Shown: positions 35,278 through 46,211, counted from the stretch's first letter. The stretch: DNA of 64,000 nt from Propioniciclava flava (GCF_004126535.1 NZ_PPCV01000007.1:124001-188000); one strand, 5' to 3'. The notes: generated by a model from the sequence alone, not told the origin. Made by a program: numbers and translations.

Positions 35278-36141
35278 TCAGGCGAGCGTGATGCGCTGCT
35301 TGAGGCAGTGAACTTCACCCGGACGCAAGACGACGGGCTCATCAAGCGCGTTCGCCGCTTCGACGCACAGCATCTGGTGCCATTCGTCGTCGCCGAAGTC
35401 GGGCATGGCGGCTGCCTTGTCGACCCAGGGATTCCACACGACGGTCTGCGCCGAACCGGACTTGGAGACGATCAGGTCGCGCCCCAGGGCCGGGTCATGG
35501 ATGACGACCTCGCCCGTGCTGGCGTACACGCGATCCGTCTCCGCCGTGATCGTCAGGTCGCCCGACTGCACCTCTGCTTCGGCTCCGCTCACCTTGTCGA
35601 GATAGGTGGCCCCCTCGAGCCCCGAGATGCTCACGCGGGAGACATCGCCGACATGAAGATAAGTGTGGAGCGCCTCGTCAAAGACGATCTCTTCGGTGCC
35701 GACATTCTCCACGCGCAGTTCCAGCCCCAGATACTCGGGGGTGAACTTGGCCTGGAAGGACGCCTTGTAGGGGTAGGGCCACTGCGCCTGATCGCCGGTC
35801 ATGGACTCGTTCAGCGTGTACTCGACGATGAAGCGGCCGTCACGATCGAGGGTGTCCTTCACGTCGGACATGTGCCAATTCTGCAGGCGGGCGAAGCCGT
35901 GCATCGGGTACAGGTCGCCGTTGCGCCCAGGGCCGAACCACGGGAAGCAGATCGGGACGCCGCCGCGGATGGGCTGGCCTTCGGCGAACCAGGACTTCGC
36001 GCTCATCCAGATGACCGGCTCGGTTCCGTCAGGTTGCCAGGACCAGACCTGGGCTCCCTGATCGAAGATGCCGTAGTGCCCGTTGGTGCTTTGCTTGGCT
36101 TCGACGCCCCGCAAGGGGTTGTCGGTGATCTCATACGCCAT
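35278..36141 (-). CDS. D-hexose-6-phosphate mutarotase (YeaD-like aldose epimerase)
   Basis: An aldose-1-epimerase-fold enzyme (287 residues) that equilibrates alpha and beta anomers of glucose 6-phosphate. Seen: GIFDQGAQVWSWQP, the RGGVPICFPWFGPG phosphate-binding arginine motif that separates YeaD enzymes from galactose mutarotases, HGFARLQNW with a catalytic histidine, FDEALHTYLHVGDVS with the second histidine, and the C-terminal CVEAANALDEPVVLRPGE with the catalytic glutamate. The ATG at 36141 has GGGAGG upstream. With pgi and ppgK it adds a third glucose-6-phosphate gene to the window, though each has its own transcription unit. Confidence 0.9.
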   Translation of the reverse strand: MAYEITDNPLRGVEAKQSTNGHYGIFDQGAQVWSWQPDGTEPVIWMSAKSWFAEGQPIRGGVPICFPWFGPGRNGDLYPMHGFARLQNWHMSDVKDTLDRDGRFIVEYTLNESMTGDQAQWPYPYKASFQAKFTPEYLGLELRVENVGTEEIVFDEALHTYLHVGDVSRVSISGLEGATYLDKVSGAEAEVQSGDLTITAETDRVYASTGEVVIHDPALGRDLIVSKSGSAQTVVWNPWVDKAAAMPDFGDDEWHQMLCVEAANALDEPVVLRPGEVHCLKQRITLA

Positions 36142-36267
36142 CGGTGGGACCTCCCGGAGTTGTGGACTTCTGCCTGCGAGCCTAGTCCGGGTGCGCTGTC
36201 GCATGCGCGCCATTGGTCGAATGGTTGCGCTGAGCGCGGGGCTGCGCTGCCCGTCGCCGGGTCGCGT

Positions 36268-37569
36268 TTACGGGCGAATGCGACGGCACTCCAGATAGAA
36301 GCGCTTGTCCTGGCCGTGCCCCATGGAGAAGGTCTTGCGGGGGAAAGGGCCGTCGACGGCCACAGAGGCGAAGAAGTCGTCCTTGGCGATAGCCGGGAGC
36401 ACGATCCCGAGAGCTTCGGGCTCGCGCGCCAGGCGCTCCAGCACGTCTGCTTCGTGAATGTAGTCGGCCTCGGCGTCGGGATGCGCGGGCAACCAGCCGT
36501 CCAGGAAGGCCTGGACTGTGCCCACGGCGAGTTGATGGGTCGGTGTCGTGGCCTCGACCACGACGATGCCCTCCTCGCGGATCAGCGCGAACGCCTGTCC
36601 GGACGACTGCGCGACGGCGTCCAAGGCGCTCGAGGCGTCCTGCACCGGGGTGAGCACGCCGCCGACGGCGGCGATCAGGTCGTCCCCGAGGCCCCTCGCG
36701 TGGGTCACCAGTCGGTGGATGGGCTCGAAATGCAACGACGGATCGTGCAGGTTGACCAACTCGACGAGCGCGTAGCGGGCGGGATGGTCGGGGTCGGCTC
36801 CGGCGGCCTTGTGTTCGGCCCAGATGATGGCGGCTGCGGCGAGGGAGTGGTTGCCGTCGCCGACCGCCAGCAGCAGCGGGGCGTCGGCGGGCAGGCCGTA
36901 GCGTCGGGCGTATGCCTCGGGGGTGACGAGGGCGGTGAGTGCCGCCACGGTGGCCGCCTGTACTGCGGGGTCTTCGATCAGGAAGCCGCGCACATGCCCC
37001 GAGCCGGCCATGAGATCAGCGTCATAGGCGGGGCTCAGCGAGGGGCGCGCCGCTTCCACGGCAGCCAACACGGTGCCATCGGGATCGTCGTACAAGACGA
37101 GGACGTGCGGGAGTTCCAGGTCGGCGTCACGCCGCACAGCGACGCGAGGGGGGAGCCGGTCGATCACGGTGCCCTCGGTGGCGCGGATGGGCGTGCGGGC
37201 GTGCGGCTGGAAGTCATAGGAATCCAGGTCGATCTCGACGAGCAGACCGCGCTGGACGCCGCGGCTCACCTGGCGTTCCACGTAGACGAAAGCGTCGTGC
37301 GGCTCAAGGAGCCCCTCGGACTCGTAGCGACGCATGGTGTCTTGGCAGGCGGCCACCCGCTGGGACACGTCGGGTGCGTGCAGGTACAACTCGGGCAAGA
37401 TCATCCGCAGCGTGGAGGGGGCATCACCGACGATGCGCTCGACGTCCGCCCAGTAATCGGGCTCAGCCGTGAACTGATCGCAGGCGATGACGGCCCAGCG
37501 CGCGATATCGATCGTGGGTCGGGGCAGCAGGACGCGAGGGACGCGCACCGCTGTGGCCTGGGCCTCCAT
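36268..37569 (-). CDS. DUF1015 family protein
   Basis: A 433-residue soluble protein of the DUF1015 family, found in bacteria and archaea and often annotated as a possible HTH/serine-kinase-related protein without direct proof. Seen: an N-terminal ARWAVIACDQFTAEPDYW block, YVERQVSRGVQRGLLVEIDLDSYDF, TPIRATEGTVIDRLPPRV, and the strongly conserved LLLAVGDGNHSLAAAAIIW followed by HPARYALVELVNLHDPSL. A ribosome binding site (AGGGAGAA) precedes the ATG. Gene order (HEAT, msrA, DUF1015, mutarotase, all minus strand) does not suggest a pathway. No function assigned. Confidence 0.82.
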   Translation of the reverse strand: MEAQATAVRVPRVLLPRPTIDIARWAVIACDQFTAEPDYWADVERIVGDAPSTLRMILPELYLHAPDVSQRVAACQDTMRRYESEGLLEPHDAFVYVERQVSRGVQRGLLVEIDLDSYDFQPHARTPIRATEGTVIDRLPPRVAVRRDADLELPHVLVLYDDPDGTVLAAVEAARPSLSPAYDADLMAGSGHVRGFLIEDPAVQAATVAALTALVTPEAYARRYGLPADAPLLLAVGDGNHSLAAAAIIWAEHKAAGADPDHPARYALVELVNLHDPSLHFEPIHRLVTHARGLGDDLIAAVGGVLTPVQDASSALDAVAQSSGQAFALIREEGIVVVEATTPTHQLAVGTVQAFLDGWLPAHPDAEADYIHEADVLERLAREPEALGIVLPAIAKDDFFASVAVDGPFPRKTFSMGHGQDKRFYLECRRIRP

Positions 37570-37689
37570 GACTTCTCCCTGGTGGTGATGGTGTCGCGGC
37601 GCGAACCATCCGGTGCTGGGCGGTTCGGTTCCTGGCAGCCTAGCGGCCGTTCTGCCGCGCCGAGGGCTCCGCCCGTCCGCGGCTGAGGC

Positions 37690-38379
37690 TCATTCCGGTG
37701 GCAGAACCGACGTCTGGCTGGGGTACTGGTCTTGGCGCAGGACGCCCACCGGGCAGGAAACGCCGGTCGCGTGGATCGGGCAGTAGCCGCCCGGGTTCTT
37801 GGCGAGGTACTGCTGGTGGTACGCCTCCGCGTAGAAGAACGGCGGGGCGTCCTCGACCTCGGTCGTGATGGGGCCGTATCCGGCCGCCGTGAGGGCGGGC
37901 TGGTACTCGGCGATCAGCGCCTCAGCGGTGGCCCGCTGTTCCGCATTGGTGGTGAAGAGCGCCGAGCGGTACTGGCTCCCGACGTCGTTGCCTTGGCGCA
38001 TGCCCTGGGTCGGGTCATGGTTCTCCAAGAAGACGCGGACGAGGTCGGCGTAGCTCACCTGGGTGGGGTCGAAGACCACCTTGACCGTCTCGGCGTGCCC
38101 GGTCATTCCCGAGCAGACCTCCTCGTAGGTGGGATGCGGGGTGAACCCGCCCTGATAGCCCACCGCGGTATTCACCACCCCCGGTGTCGACCAGAACAGT
38201 TTTTCAGCGCCCCAAAAGCAGCCCAGGGCGAAGTAGGCGACGTCGGCCCCTGCGGGGACGTCGCGAAGATCGGTGCCGAACACGTCGTGCGTCACCCCTG
38301 CGGGGAGAATCTCGTGGGCGCGGCCGGGCAGGGCGCTCGACGCGTCGGTGGGCCGGGAAGGCGAACGGAAACCGAACAT
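37690..38379 (-). CDS. msrA: Peptide methionine-S-sulfoxide reductase A
   Basis: Repairs oxidised methionine in proteins. Seen: 229 residues; the active-site motif [13 protein letters not shown] (catalytic cysteine at about residue 53), the family blocks [33 protein letters not shown] and [23 protein letters not shown], and a C-terminal [14 protein letters not shown] carrying the recycling cysteines. The 40-residue N-terminal extension ([20 protein letters not shown]) is usual in actinobacterial MsrA. The ATG has TAGCCT six bases upstream. It lies near other stress genes but is not in their operon. Confidence 0.95.
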   Translation of the reverse strand: MFGFRSPSRPTDASSALPGRAHEILPAGVTHDVFGTDLRDVPAGADVAYFALGCFWGAEKLFWSTPGVVNTAVGYQGGFTPHPTYEEVCSGMTGHAETVKVVFDPTQVSYADLVRVFLENHDPTQGMRQGNDVGSQYRSALFTTNAEQRATAEALIAEYQPALTAAGYGPITTEVEDAPPFFYAEAYHQQYLAKNPGGYCPIHATGVSCPVGVLRQDQYPSQTSVLPPE

Positions 38380-38385
38380 GCCTTG

Positions 38386-38391
38386 AGGCTA
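38386..38391 (-). promoter_or_regulatory. -10 element for leaderless msrA transcript
   Basis: TAGCCT on the minus strand, six bases before the ATG at 38379. It overlaps the last codons of the upstream HEAT-repeat gene. Confidence 0.4.
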
Positions 38392-39084
38392 CCTGGGCGT
38401 GGGCGACGCCCCACCGGGCAGCGGTGCCAGCCCGGCATTGCGTCGGGCATCGGCGTACGCCCCGTCGAAACTGGCGCCCGGGTCAGCGAGGAGCGTGAGG
38501 GTGGCGCCCGCATGGGCGCGCTGTTCGGCCCGCAGGGTGTCGCGGGCTCGGATCAGGGCAGGCTCCAGGCTCTCGTCGAGCAGTGCCAGCTCGATGAGCG
38601 CGCGCGACAGGCTCTTCTTGACGTCCGCGTCCCCACGCCCCAAATGCCGCAGCAGGGTGCCCGTGAGGTGGGCTTCCTCCCCGCGCGGAACCACCCCGAC
38701 GGCCACCCGCCAGGCCGTGCGCGCGACCTCGTCGTCCGGGTCGTTCACCAAAGAGGGGAACACCCACGCCCATGCTTGCGGGACGACGAGCTTGGACAAG
38801 GTGTGCAGCGCCTGGCTGCGAGCCTGCGGGAGCGGGGCGTCCAACTGCCTGCGGAGGGCGGGGACGACCAGGGTGCGGGGCAGCTGAATGAGCGCCCAGG
38901 TCAGGGTCTCGCGGACGAAGAAGTCAGGCTCGACGCCGCACCGCTCGATGAGGGTGGCGAGCAGGCCTGGGTCTGGTTCGGTTCCTGCGAGCAAGGCCGC
39001 CTGCAGGCGGCCAGACGGGGTGGCGCCCCGGAGCGCGGCCATGAGCGCTGCGCGACGATCCTCGGAGTTCTCGTGCTGATCCAT
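38389..39084 (-). CDS. HEAT-repeat protein
   Basis: A 231-residue all-helical protein. Seen: repeated helix pairs with HEAT-like spacing, such as VRETLTWALIQLPRTLVVPALRRQLDAPLPQARSQALHTLSKL and DEVARTAWRVAVGVVPRGEEAHLTGTLLRHLGRGDADVKKSLSRALIEL (about four repeats, residues 25-175). Related actinobacterial proteins are annotated HEAT repeat domain-containing; they probably act as protein-binding scaffolds. No catalytic motif. It is divergently arranged to the following gene, with a 255-base gap holding no other gene I can see. Confidence 0.7.
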   Translation of the reverse strand: MDQHENSEDRRAALMAALRGATPSGRLQAALLAGTEPDPGLLATLIERCGVEPDFFVRETLTWALIQLPRTLVVPALRRQLDAPLPQARSQALHTLSKLVVPQAWAWVFPSLVNDPDDEVARTAWRVAVGVVPRGEEAHLTGTLLRHLGRGDADVKKSLSRALIELALLDESLEPALIRARDTLRAEQRAHAGATLTLLADPGASFDGAYADARRNAGLAPLPGGASPTPR

Positions 39085-39339
39085 GCCCTCACGGTGGGGG
39101 TTGCCGCAGCGTCAAGGTCAAGGGGGGCCGCGTCGGACGCCCGGACAGGCTTCGTCGCACGCCGGGAGGGCTACGGGAGAGGTCAGGGTTGCGAGCGGGG
39201 TGGCGGGGTTGTCGCGTCCCACGGGGGCAGGGACACTGGAATTATCAGGCGGGAGGCTTCGTGGACGCGTTGCACCTGCTCAACAGACGCTTCGGTCGGT
39301 CAGCGCGGACGCGCTCCCGGCCCGGATGGAGGAGTGAGG

Positions 39340-39975
39340 ATGACCGAACAGCAGCATGAGCACGATCGCCGCGACGAGGACGCCGTGACCCCACCGGTCG
39401 CGGACGCTTCGACGCCGGGCAACGACGACGGTGCCGGGACCGAGCATGACCCGGCGCTGGCCCAAGGGGAGAAGTTCACCCCGGAGAAGCTGGGCGATGC
39501 TGCGATCAAGTTCGCCACGGAGACCGTCTACGCGGCGGCGGGCCTGGCCAACGTGGTCGCGGAGAAGGCCAAGGAGTTCTACGACACGCAACGTAAGCAG
39601 ATCGCCGGGAACACCCCCGAGGGGGTGGACCCGAACTTCCGCCAGTTCGTGGACTCCATGCCCGACCAGTTCAAGACCTTCATGGACGACGCCACCAAGG
39701 CCTTCCACGACCTGTCCGAGCGTGGCCGCAGCACGATGAGCGACTTCCAAGATCAGGTGCAGTCGGCGTGGAAGCAGTGGGAGGACCAGCAGCGCGAACA
39801 GCGTGCTGCCGCAGACCAGAAGACGGGGGCCTTCGATCTGAGGGACGCCGCCGAGGCCACGTCGGACGCCGCCTCCGCGGTCGCTCCCGACGAGCCCGTC
39901 ATCCCCGCGCCCATTGCCGATGCAGCTGCGGAGGAGTACCCCGGTGAAGGCAAGGGGGACGTCCGCAACGACTGA
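39340..39975 (+). CDS. Hydrophilic helical protein of unknown function
   Basis: A 211-residue soluble protein without a signal peptide. Seen: an acidic low-complexity N-terminus (residues 1-50), an amphipathic helical core (about 52-155: KLGDAAIKFATETVYAAAGLANVVAEKAKEFYDTQRKQ, then FRQFVDSMPDQFKTFMDDATKAFHDLSERGRSTMSDFQDQVQ), and an Ala/Asp-rich tail. The A-x-x-x-A pattern and amphipathic helices are reminiscent of phasin or heparin-binding haemagglutinin proteins of actinobacteria, a weak resemblance only. GGAGTGAGG precedes the ATG at 39340; longer upstream frames are artefacts of the GC-rich code. Confidence 0.6.
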   Translation: MTEQQHEHDRRDEDAVTPPVADASTPGNDDGAGTEHDPALAQGEKFTPEKLGDAAIKFATETVYAAAGLANVVAEKAKEFYDTQRKQIAGNTPEGVDPNFRQFVDSMPDQFKTFMDDATKAFHDLSERGRSTMSDFQDQVQSAWKQWEDQQREQRAAADQKTGAFDLRDAAEATSDAASAVAPDEPVIPAPIADAAAEEYPGEGKGDVRND

Positions 39976-40005
39976 TGCGGGCGGTCTGCCGCCGCAGCGG
40001 CAGCC

Positions 40006-40578
40006 CTAGTTCTCGACGGCCTCGTGCGCGATCTCGCGCGCCAGGCCGTCGACGCGTTCGGCGCCGGGGACACTGAGGAGCGTTGCGGTGGGAACGAAGA
40101 GCTTCGAACCACGGATGCCCGAGCCGATGCAGAGCCACGGTCGCTCGGCCACGGCGGCATCGATCCAGATCGGCCAGTCGGCGGGGCGCCCGATCGGCGT
40201 GATGCCGCCGTACTCCATCCCCGTGCGCGTGACCGCTTCCTCCAGGGGCGCGAAGGAAGCCTTGCGGGCGTCGAGGCGCTTGCGGATTGCGCCGTTGACG
40301 TCGAGGCGCCGGGTGGCCAGCGTCATGCACACCGCGAACCGCTCAGTGTCCCCGCGGACGCCGCGGACGACGACGGCGTTCGCGGAGGCGTCCAGGGGAA
40401 CCCCGTAGTGGGCGCAGAAGGCGTCAGTGTCGGCGAGGCCAGGATCAATCGGCGCCACGAACGCCTCCAGGGCATCGGAGGCGAGTGCCGCCGCCACCGG
40501 TTCGGCCAGCAGGTCGGTGCGGCTCAAGGCGGGGATGGCGCTGAGGGTGCCCAGGACGGCGTCGGGTGGAGTGGTCAC
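40006..40578 (-). CDS. YbaK/EbsC-family protein (aminoacyl-tRNA deacylase fold)
   Basis: A 190-residue protein with the YbaK/ProX fold, which removes cysteine or other wrong residues from tRNA. Seen: FCAHYGVPLDASANAVVVRG, VCMTLATRRLDVNGAIRKRLDARKASFAPLEEAVTRTGMEYGGITPIG (the conserved lysine and the GG-i-tP-iG signature at about residues 115-145), and LCIGSGIRGSKLFVP. The GTG at 40578 opens directly before TTPPDAVLG; upstream frame extension is low-complexity and unlikely to be coding. It is divergent from the GNAT gene with about 100 bases between the starts. Confidence 0.82.
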   Translation of the reverse strand: MTTPPDAVLGTLSAIPALSRTDLLAEPVAAALASDALEAFVAPIDPGLADTDAFCAHYGVPLDASANAVVVRGVRGDTERFAVCMTLATRRLDVNGAIRKRLDARKASFAPLEEAVTRTGMEYGGITPIGRPADWPIWIDAAVAERPWLCIGSGIRGSKLFVPTATLLSVPGAERVDGLAREIAHEAVEN

Positions 40579-40661
40579 CTGGCCATGCTGACACGCCTCG
40601 GACAAGCCAGAAGGTGCGGCTCGAGCCGCGAGCGGTCGGAGGCGGCATCGCGCCGCGTGGC

Positions 40662-40667
40662 TAGGGT
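40662..40667 (+). promoter_or_regulatory. -10 element for leaderless GNAT gene
   Basis: TAGGGT lies seven bases before the ATG at 40675. Confidence 0.5.
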
Positions 40668-40674
40668 GCCGCGC

Positions 40675-41259
40675 ATGGCGTTTCTCGATCCCGCGACGTT
40701 GGAAGCTGGGCCCGTCCGTCTGGAGCCGTTGACCCTCCAGCACGCAGGGCCCCTCGCTGAGGCCATGGGGGACGATCGCCCCGCCGACCTGTGGTTCGCG
40801 CGCACCCCCGAGCCTGCGGACCTGGCCGCCGACATCGCGACCAAGCTCGCGGCTGCCGAGCAGGGCCAGTGGCTGCCGTTCGTCGTGCTCCAGGACGCGG
40901 TCCCGGTTGGGAGTACGTCCTTCCTGCACCCCCAGGCGGAGATCCCCTCGGTGGAGATCGGGGCCACCTGGCTGGGCCCCGCCGCGCGCCGCACCGGCGT
41001 CAATACGGCGGCCAAATCCTTGCTGCTCACGCACGCCTTCGACGTGTGGGGATGCCGCCGGGTGACGTTCCGGGCTACCTGGTGGAACCGCGCCTCACGG
41101 GCAGCGATTGAGCGGATCGGCGCGAGTTTCGAGGGCCGGATCCGCAACGATCGCGTCACCCGGGAGGGCCTGGTGACCGATTCTGCCCAGTATGCGATCA
41201 CCGACGCCGAGTGGCCCGCGGTGCGCCGTCATCTGCAGTTCTTGCGAGAGCACGGCTGA
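40675..41259 (+). CDS. GNAT family N-acetyltransferase (RimJ/RimL type)
   Basis: A 194-residue acetyltransferase using acetyl-CoA. Seen: an N-terminal GPVRLEPLTLQHAGPLAEAM, the beta strand FVVLQDAVPVGSTSFLHP, EIGATWLGPAARRTGVNTAAKSLLLTHAFD, in which the RRTGVN segment takes the place of the acetyl-CoA pyrophosphate loop (R/Q-x-x-G-x-G/A), and RVTFRATWWNRASRAAIERIGASFEG, the typical N-x-x-S-x-x-A-I-x-x-x-G motif of the RimJ/L branch. Substrate unknown; ribosomal-protein or small-molecule acetylation are both possible. Confidence 0.85.
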   Translation: MAFLDPATLEAGPVRLEPLTLQHAGPLAEAMGDDRPADLWFARTPEPADLAADIATKLAAAEQGQWLPFVVLQDAVPVGSTSFLHPQAEIPSVEIGATWLGPAARRTGVNTAAKSLLLTHAFDVWGCRRVTFRATWWNRASRAAIERIGASFEGRIRNDRVTREGLVTDSAQYAITDAEWPAVRRHLQFLREHG

Positions 41260-41274
41260 CGATCGGCGGTTGCC

Positions 41275-41832
41275 TCAGACGCGGACGGTCGCGTTCTTGA
41301 CCAGGGAACGCAGGCGCAGGCTCGCGACGATGGCGGCGACCCCGTACACCAATGCGGTGACCCCGAACAGGATGGCGGCGGCCGCGAGCACCGCCACCGG
41401 CGCGAACAGCGTCAAGAAGCCGCACAGGATGCCGATGATGCCGACCAGGATCAGCATCCACTCCCCGCTCACGAACCGGCGGATGCGCACGGCAGTCGCA
41501 ATCTGGGCGATACCCGAGGCGAAGAACCAGATGGCCAACAGGAGGGCCAGCGCTTGCAAGGTGGCGAACACGTTGGTGACGGCGATGACGCCGACGACGA
41601 GGCTGATGAGACCAAACACGCCGAAGAGCGCACGCTCGCCGGGGGTGACGTCATGCACGGTGAAGGCGTTGATGGCTAGGCCGACCCCGTCGAAGATCAG
41701 CCAAAAGCCGATGAACGTGGCGATGACGATCAAGGTGGGCCCAGGCCACACGATGGTGACCAAGCCAGCTAGGGCGGCGATGATGCCCCGGGCTAGGATC
41801 CACGGCCACGTACGGGCGACGAAGGTGAGCAT
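41275..41832 (-). CDS. HdeD-like (DUF308) membrane protein
   Basis: A 185-residue protein of six hydrophobic helices. Seen: ARGIIAALAGLVTIVWPGPTLIVIATFIGFWLIFDGVGL, GLISLVVGVIAVTNVFATLQALALLLAIWFFASGIAQI and RFVSGEWMLILVGIIGILCGFLTLFAPVAVLAAAAILF: three copies of a two-helix DUF308 unit with the R-G and W-P signature positions. The E. coli member HdeD helps acid resistance; the mechanism is unknown. It lies divergently from dnaK, whose promoter region (41833-42066) is shared. Confidence 0.85.
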   Translation of the reverse strand: MLTFVARTWPWILARGIIAALAGLVTIVWPGPTLIVIATFIGFWLIFDGVGLAINAFTVHDVTPGERALFGVFGLISLVVGVIAVTNVFATLQALALLLAIWFFASGIAQIATAVRIRRFVSGEWMLILVGIIGILCGFLTLFAPVAVLAAAAILFGVTALVYGVAAIVASLRLRSLVKNATVRV

Positions 41833-41856
41833 GGGAGCGTTCCTTTCGTGGGTTGA

Positions 41857-43923
<2,067 letters not shown>

Positions 43924-43933
43924 GCACACGCTG

Positions 43934-43978
43934 CCGGCTGGGTAGGCTCCCGGGTTACCGGGCGGCCTGCCCAGCCGG
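43934..43978 (+). terminator. Hairpin between dnaK and grpE (partial terminator or stabiliser)
   Basis: A 14-bp stem (43934-43947 with 43965-43978, one G-U pair) whose loop can itself fold further (CCCGG/CCGGG). It lies ten bases after the dnaK stop and 30 bases before the grpE GTG, without a U-run. Confidence 0.7.
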
Positions 43979-44008
43979 TGCCGCACATCGCGAGAAAGTG
44001 GAGCACAC

Positions 44009-44551
44009 GTGAACGACCAAAACCCCGACGACTCGACCGGCGCACCGGAGGGCTCGCAACCCGAGATCCAGGTGCCCGATGACGCCTCGTCGATCACTGA
44101 CGCGGCACCCCAGGCCGCGGAGGTGGCCAAGCTCACCAACGAACTCGGGGAGCGCACCGCAGACCTGCAGCGCCTGCAGGCCGAGTACGTCAACTACAAG
44201 CGCAGGGTCGACCGCGATCGACACGTGGCGCGGCAGTCCGGGATCGATCAGGTCGTCAGCGACCTGCTGCCCGTGCTGGACGCCATCGATGCGGCACGGC
44301 ACCACGAGGAACTGGACGGCGGGTTCAAGCTCGTCGTCGACGCGCTGGAGAAGGTGGCGGCCAAGTACGGTCTCGTCGCGTTCGGCGAGGTCGGCGAGGA
44401 GTTCGACCCCAACCTGCACGAGGCGCTCATGCAGGTTCCGATGGAGGGCGATCACACCCACCAGATCGTGTCCTCAGTCATGCAGAAGGGGATCAAGCTC
44501 GGTGACCGCGTCATCCGGCCTGCGCGCGTGGGCGTCGCAGATCCCAACTGA
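44009..44551 (+). CDS. grpE: Nucleotide exchange factor GrpE
   Basis: Releases ADP from DnaK. Seen: 180 residues; an acidic disordered N-terminus, a long helix ([41 protein letters not shown], residues about 30-75), [62 protein letters not shown] containing the GrpE signature, and a beta domain ([30 protein letters not shown]). The GTG at 44009 follows GTGGAG. It is separated from dnaK by the strong hairpin and followed by dnaJ 30 bases on. Confidence 0.97.
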   Translation: MNDQNPDDSTGAPEGSQPEIQVPDDASSITDAAPQAAEVAKLTNELGERTADLQRLQAEYVNYKRRVDRDRHVARQSGIDQVVSDLLPVLDAIDAARHHEELDGGFKLVVDALEKVAAKYGLVAFGEVGEEFDPNLHEALMQVPMEGDHTHQIVSSVMQKGIKLGDRVIRPARVGVADPN

Positions 44552-44581
44552 TCCATTCGAAGCGAGCCGGGAGGAGGCATC

Positions 44582-45751
44582 GTGAGCACCAACGCGGAGA
44601 AGGACTACTACAAGGCCCTGGGCGTCTCCAAGGACGCTAAGGCTGACGAAATCAAGAAGGCGTTCCGCAAGCTGGCCCGCGACAACCACCCCGACCAGCA
44701 CCCCGGCGACGCAGCGGCGGAGAAGCGCTTCAAGGAGGTCTCGGAGGCTTATTCGATCCTCTCCGACCCCAAGAAGCGCAAGGAGTACGACGACCAACGC
44801 TCCATGCTGGGCGGCTTCCGGTTCCCCGGTGGCGGGTCCGGCGGTGCGCCGGGTGGGTTCTCCGGGTTCGGCAGCGGTGCTGCGGGTCCCTCCGTGGAGG
44901 ATCTGTTCCGCAACGCCGGAGACCAGAACATCTCCGACTTGTTCGGGGGGCTGTTCCGCAACTCCGGCGGATCGCGTCGCACCACGCGGAGCACGGCACG
45001 TCGCGGGAGCGACATCGAGGGCGAGGTCACCATCGACTTCGACCAGGCCGTCAACGGGACGACTGTCTCGATGCAGACCATCTCGGACACCCCGTGTACC
45101 GCCTGCCGGGGTACCGGCGCGGCGCCCGGCACGTCTCCCGAGATTTGCCCGACCTGTGAGGGGTCCGGGTCGGTCATGACGCAGACCTCGGGTGGGTTCA
45201 CCGTCTCCGAGCCATGCCCCACCTGCCACGGGCGCGGCCTGTACGTCGAGGATCCCTGCCCGGTGTGTCACGGCTCCGGCCGTGGGCGTTCCACCAAGAC
45301 CATGCAGGTCCGGATCCCCGCCGGGGTCGAGGACGGGCAACGCCTTCGCCTCAAGGGCAAGGGTGGTGCGGGTGAGAATGGTGGCGCCGCAGGCGACCTC
45401 TTCGTGCTGGTCAACGTCACGCCGCACCCGCTGTTTGGGCGCAAGGGCGACAACCTGACCGTCACGGTTCCGGTCACCTACGCCGAGGCGGCGCTGGGCG
45501 CCGACATCGAGGTGCCCACGCTCGGCGGGCAGCGCGTCAAGCTGCGTATCCCCGCGGGGACGCCGAACGGGCGGACCTTCCGGGTGCGCGGTCGCGGAGT
45601 GTCGAGGAAGAATGGCGAGAAGGGGGACTTGCTGGTCACCGTCGAAGTTCAGGTTCCGGCGTCCATGAACCAGGCGGCGAGCGACGCGCTCAAGGCCCAC
45701 GCCGAGGCGCTGGGAGCCACCGACCCCCGTGCTGGACTGTTCACGAAGTGA
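44582..45751 (+). CDS. dnaJ: Co-chaperone DnaJ (DnaJ1-type with zinc fingers)
   Basis: Delivers substrates to DnaK and stimulates its ATPase. Seen: 389 residues; J domain (DYYKALGVSKDAKADEIKKAFRKLARDNHPDQHPGD, residues about 8-70, with the HPD triad), a Gly/Phe/Pro-rich linker (about 78-110), four CxxCxGxG zinc-finger repeats (CTACRGTG, CPTCEGSG, CPTCHGRG, CPVCHGSG, about 172-235), and the C-terminal peptide-binding barrel. The GTG start has GGGAGGAG upstream. Its stop lies seven bases before the hspR ATG, consistent with translational coupling. Confidence 0.98.
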   Translation: MSTNAEKDYYKALGVSKDAKADEIKKAFRKLARDNHPDQHPGDAAAEKRFKEVSEAYSILSDPKKRKEYDDQRSMLGGFRFPGGGSGGAPGGFSGFGSGAAGPSVEDLFRNAGDQNISDLFGGLFRNSGGSRRTTRSTARRGSDIEGEVTIDFDQAVNGTTVSMQTISDTPCTACRGTGAAPGTSPEICPTCEGSGSVMTQTSGGFTVSEPCPTCHGRGLYVEDPCPVCHGSGRGRSTKTMQVRIPAGVEDGQRLRLKGKGGAGENGGAAGDLFVLVNVTPHPLFGRKGDNLTVTVPVTYAEAALGADIEVPTLGGQRVKLRIPAGTPNGRTFRVRGRGVSRKNGEKGDLLVTVEVQVPASMNQAASDALKAHAEALGATDPRAGLFTK

Positions 45752-45758
45752 GCCTGAG

Positions 45759-46199
45759 ATGAGTGATGCACTGCCCGCCAACCTCGACATCGAGTTGCCG
45801 CTGTTCACGGTCTCGGTAGCGGCGAGGCTGGCGGACATGCACCCGCAGACGCTGCGAGGGTACGACCGGCTCGGGCTGATCGTCCCCTCGCGCGCCAAAG
45901 GGCGGGGGCGCCGCTATTCGCTGCGTGACATCGCCAAGCTGCGCCACATCCAGCACCTGTCCCAAGACGAGGGCATCAACCTGGAGGGCGTCCGCCGGAT
46001 CCTGAGCCTCGAAACCGAACTCGACGAGGCCAACCGGCAGATCGATCGGCTGCTCGGCGTCCTGGCGGGCCGTGACGACCACGGCAGCGGGCGCACCTTC
46101 ACCGTGGGGCGCGGCAGTGTCCACCTGGGGCGGACCCTGCGCGTCCGACCACCACGGGCCCTGCCGCCGGGGACGCGGGCGCTCGCCACGGGCGAGTGA
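45759..46199 (+). CDS. hspR: Heat-shock repressor HspR (MerR family)
   Basis: Represses the dnaK operon and clpB through the HAIR operators and closes the autoregulatory loop as last gene of the operon. Seen: 146 residues; a MerR-type winged helix-turn-helix (LFTVSVAARLADMHPQTLRGYDRLGLIVPSRAKGRGRRYSLRDIAKLRHIQHL, residues about 15-68), a dimerisation helix (LEGVRRILSLETELDEANRQIDRLLGVL), and a basic C-terminus (GRGSVHLGRTLRVRPPRAL). The ATG at 45759 is favoured over an upstream start inside dnaJ. Three HAIR boxes in the window (two at dnaK, one at clpB) are its likely targets. Confidence 0.95.
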   Translation: MSDALPANLDIELPLFTVSVAARLADMHPQTLRGYDRLGLIVPSRAKGRGRRYSLRDIAKLRHIQHLSQDEGINLEGVRRILSLETELDEANRQIDRLLGVLAGRDDHGSGRTFTVGRGSVHLGRTLRVRPPRALPPGTRALATGE

Positions 46200-46211
46200 C
46201 ACCCGCGAGCT

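Noticed and set aside
35215-37686. 823-residue plus-strand frame over the mutarotase and DUF1015 genes
   Set aside because: It crosses two well-supported minus-strand genes and the terminator between lepB and the mutarotase gene, with no protein motif of its own.
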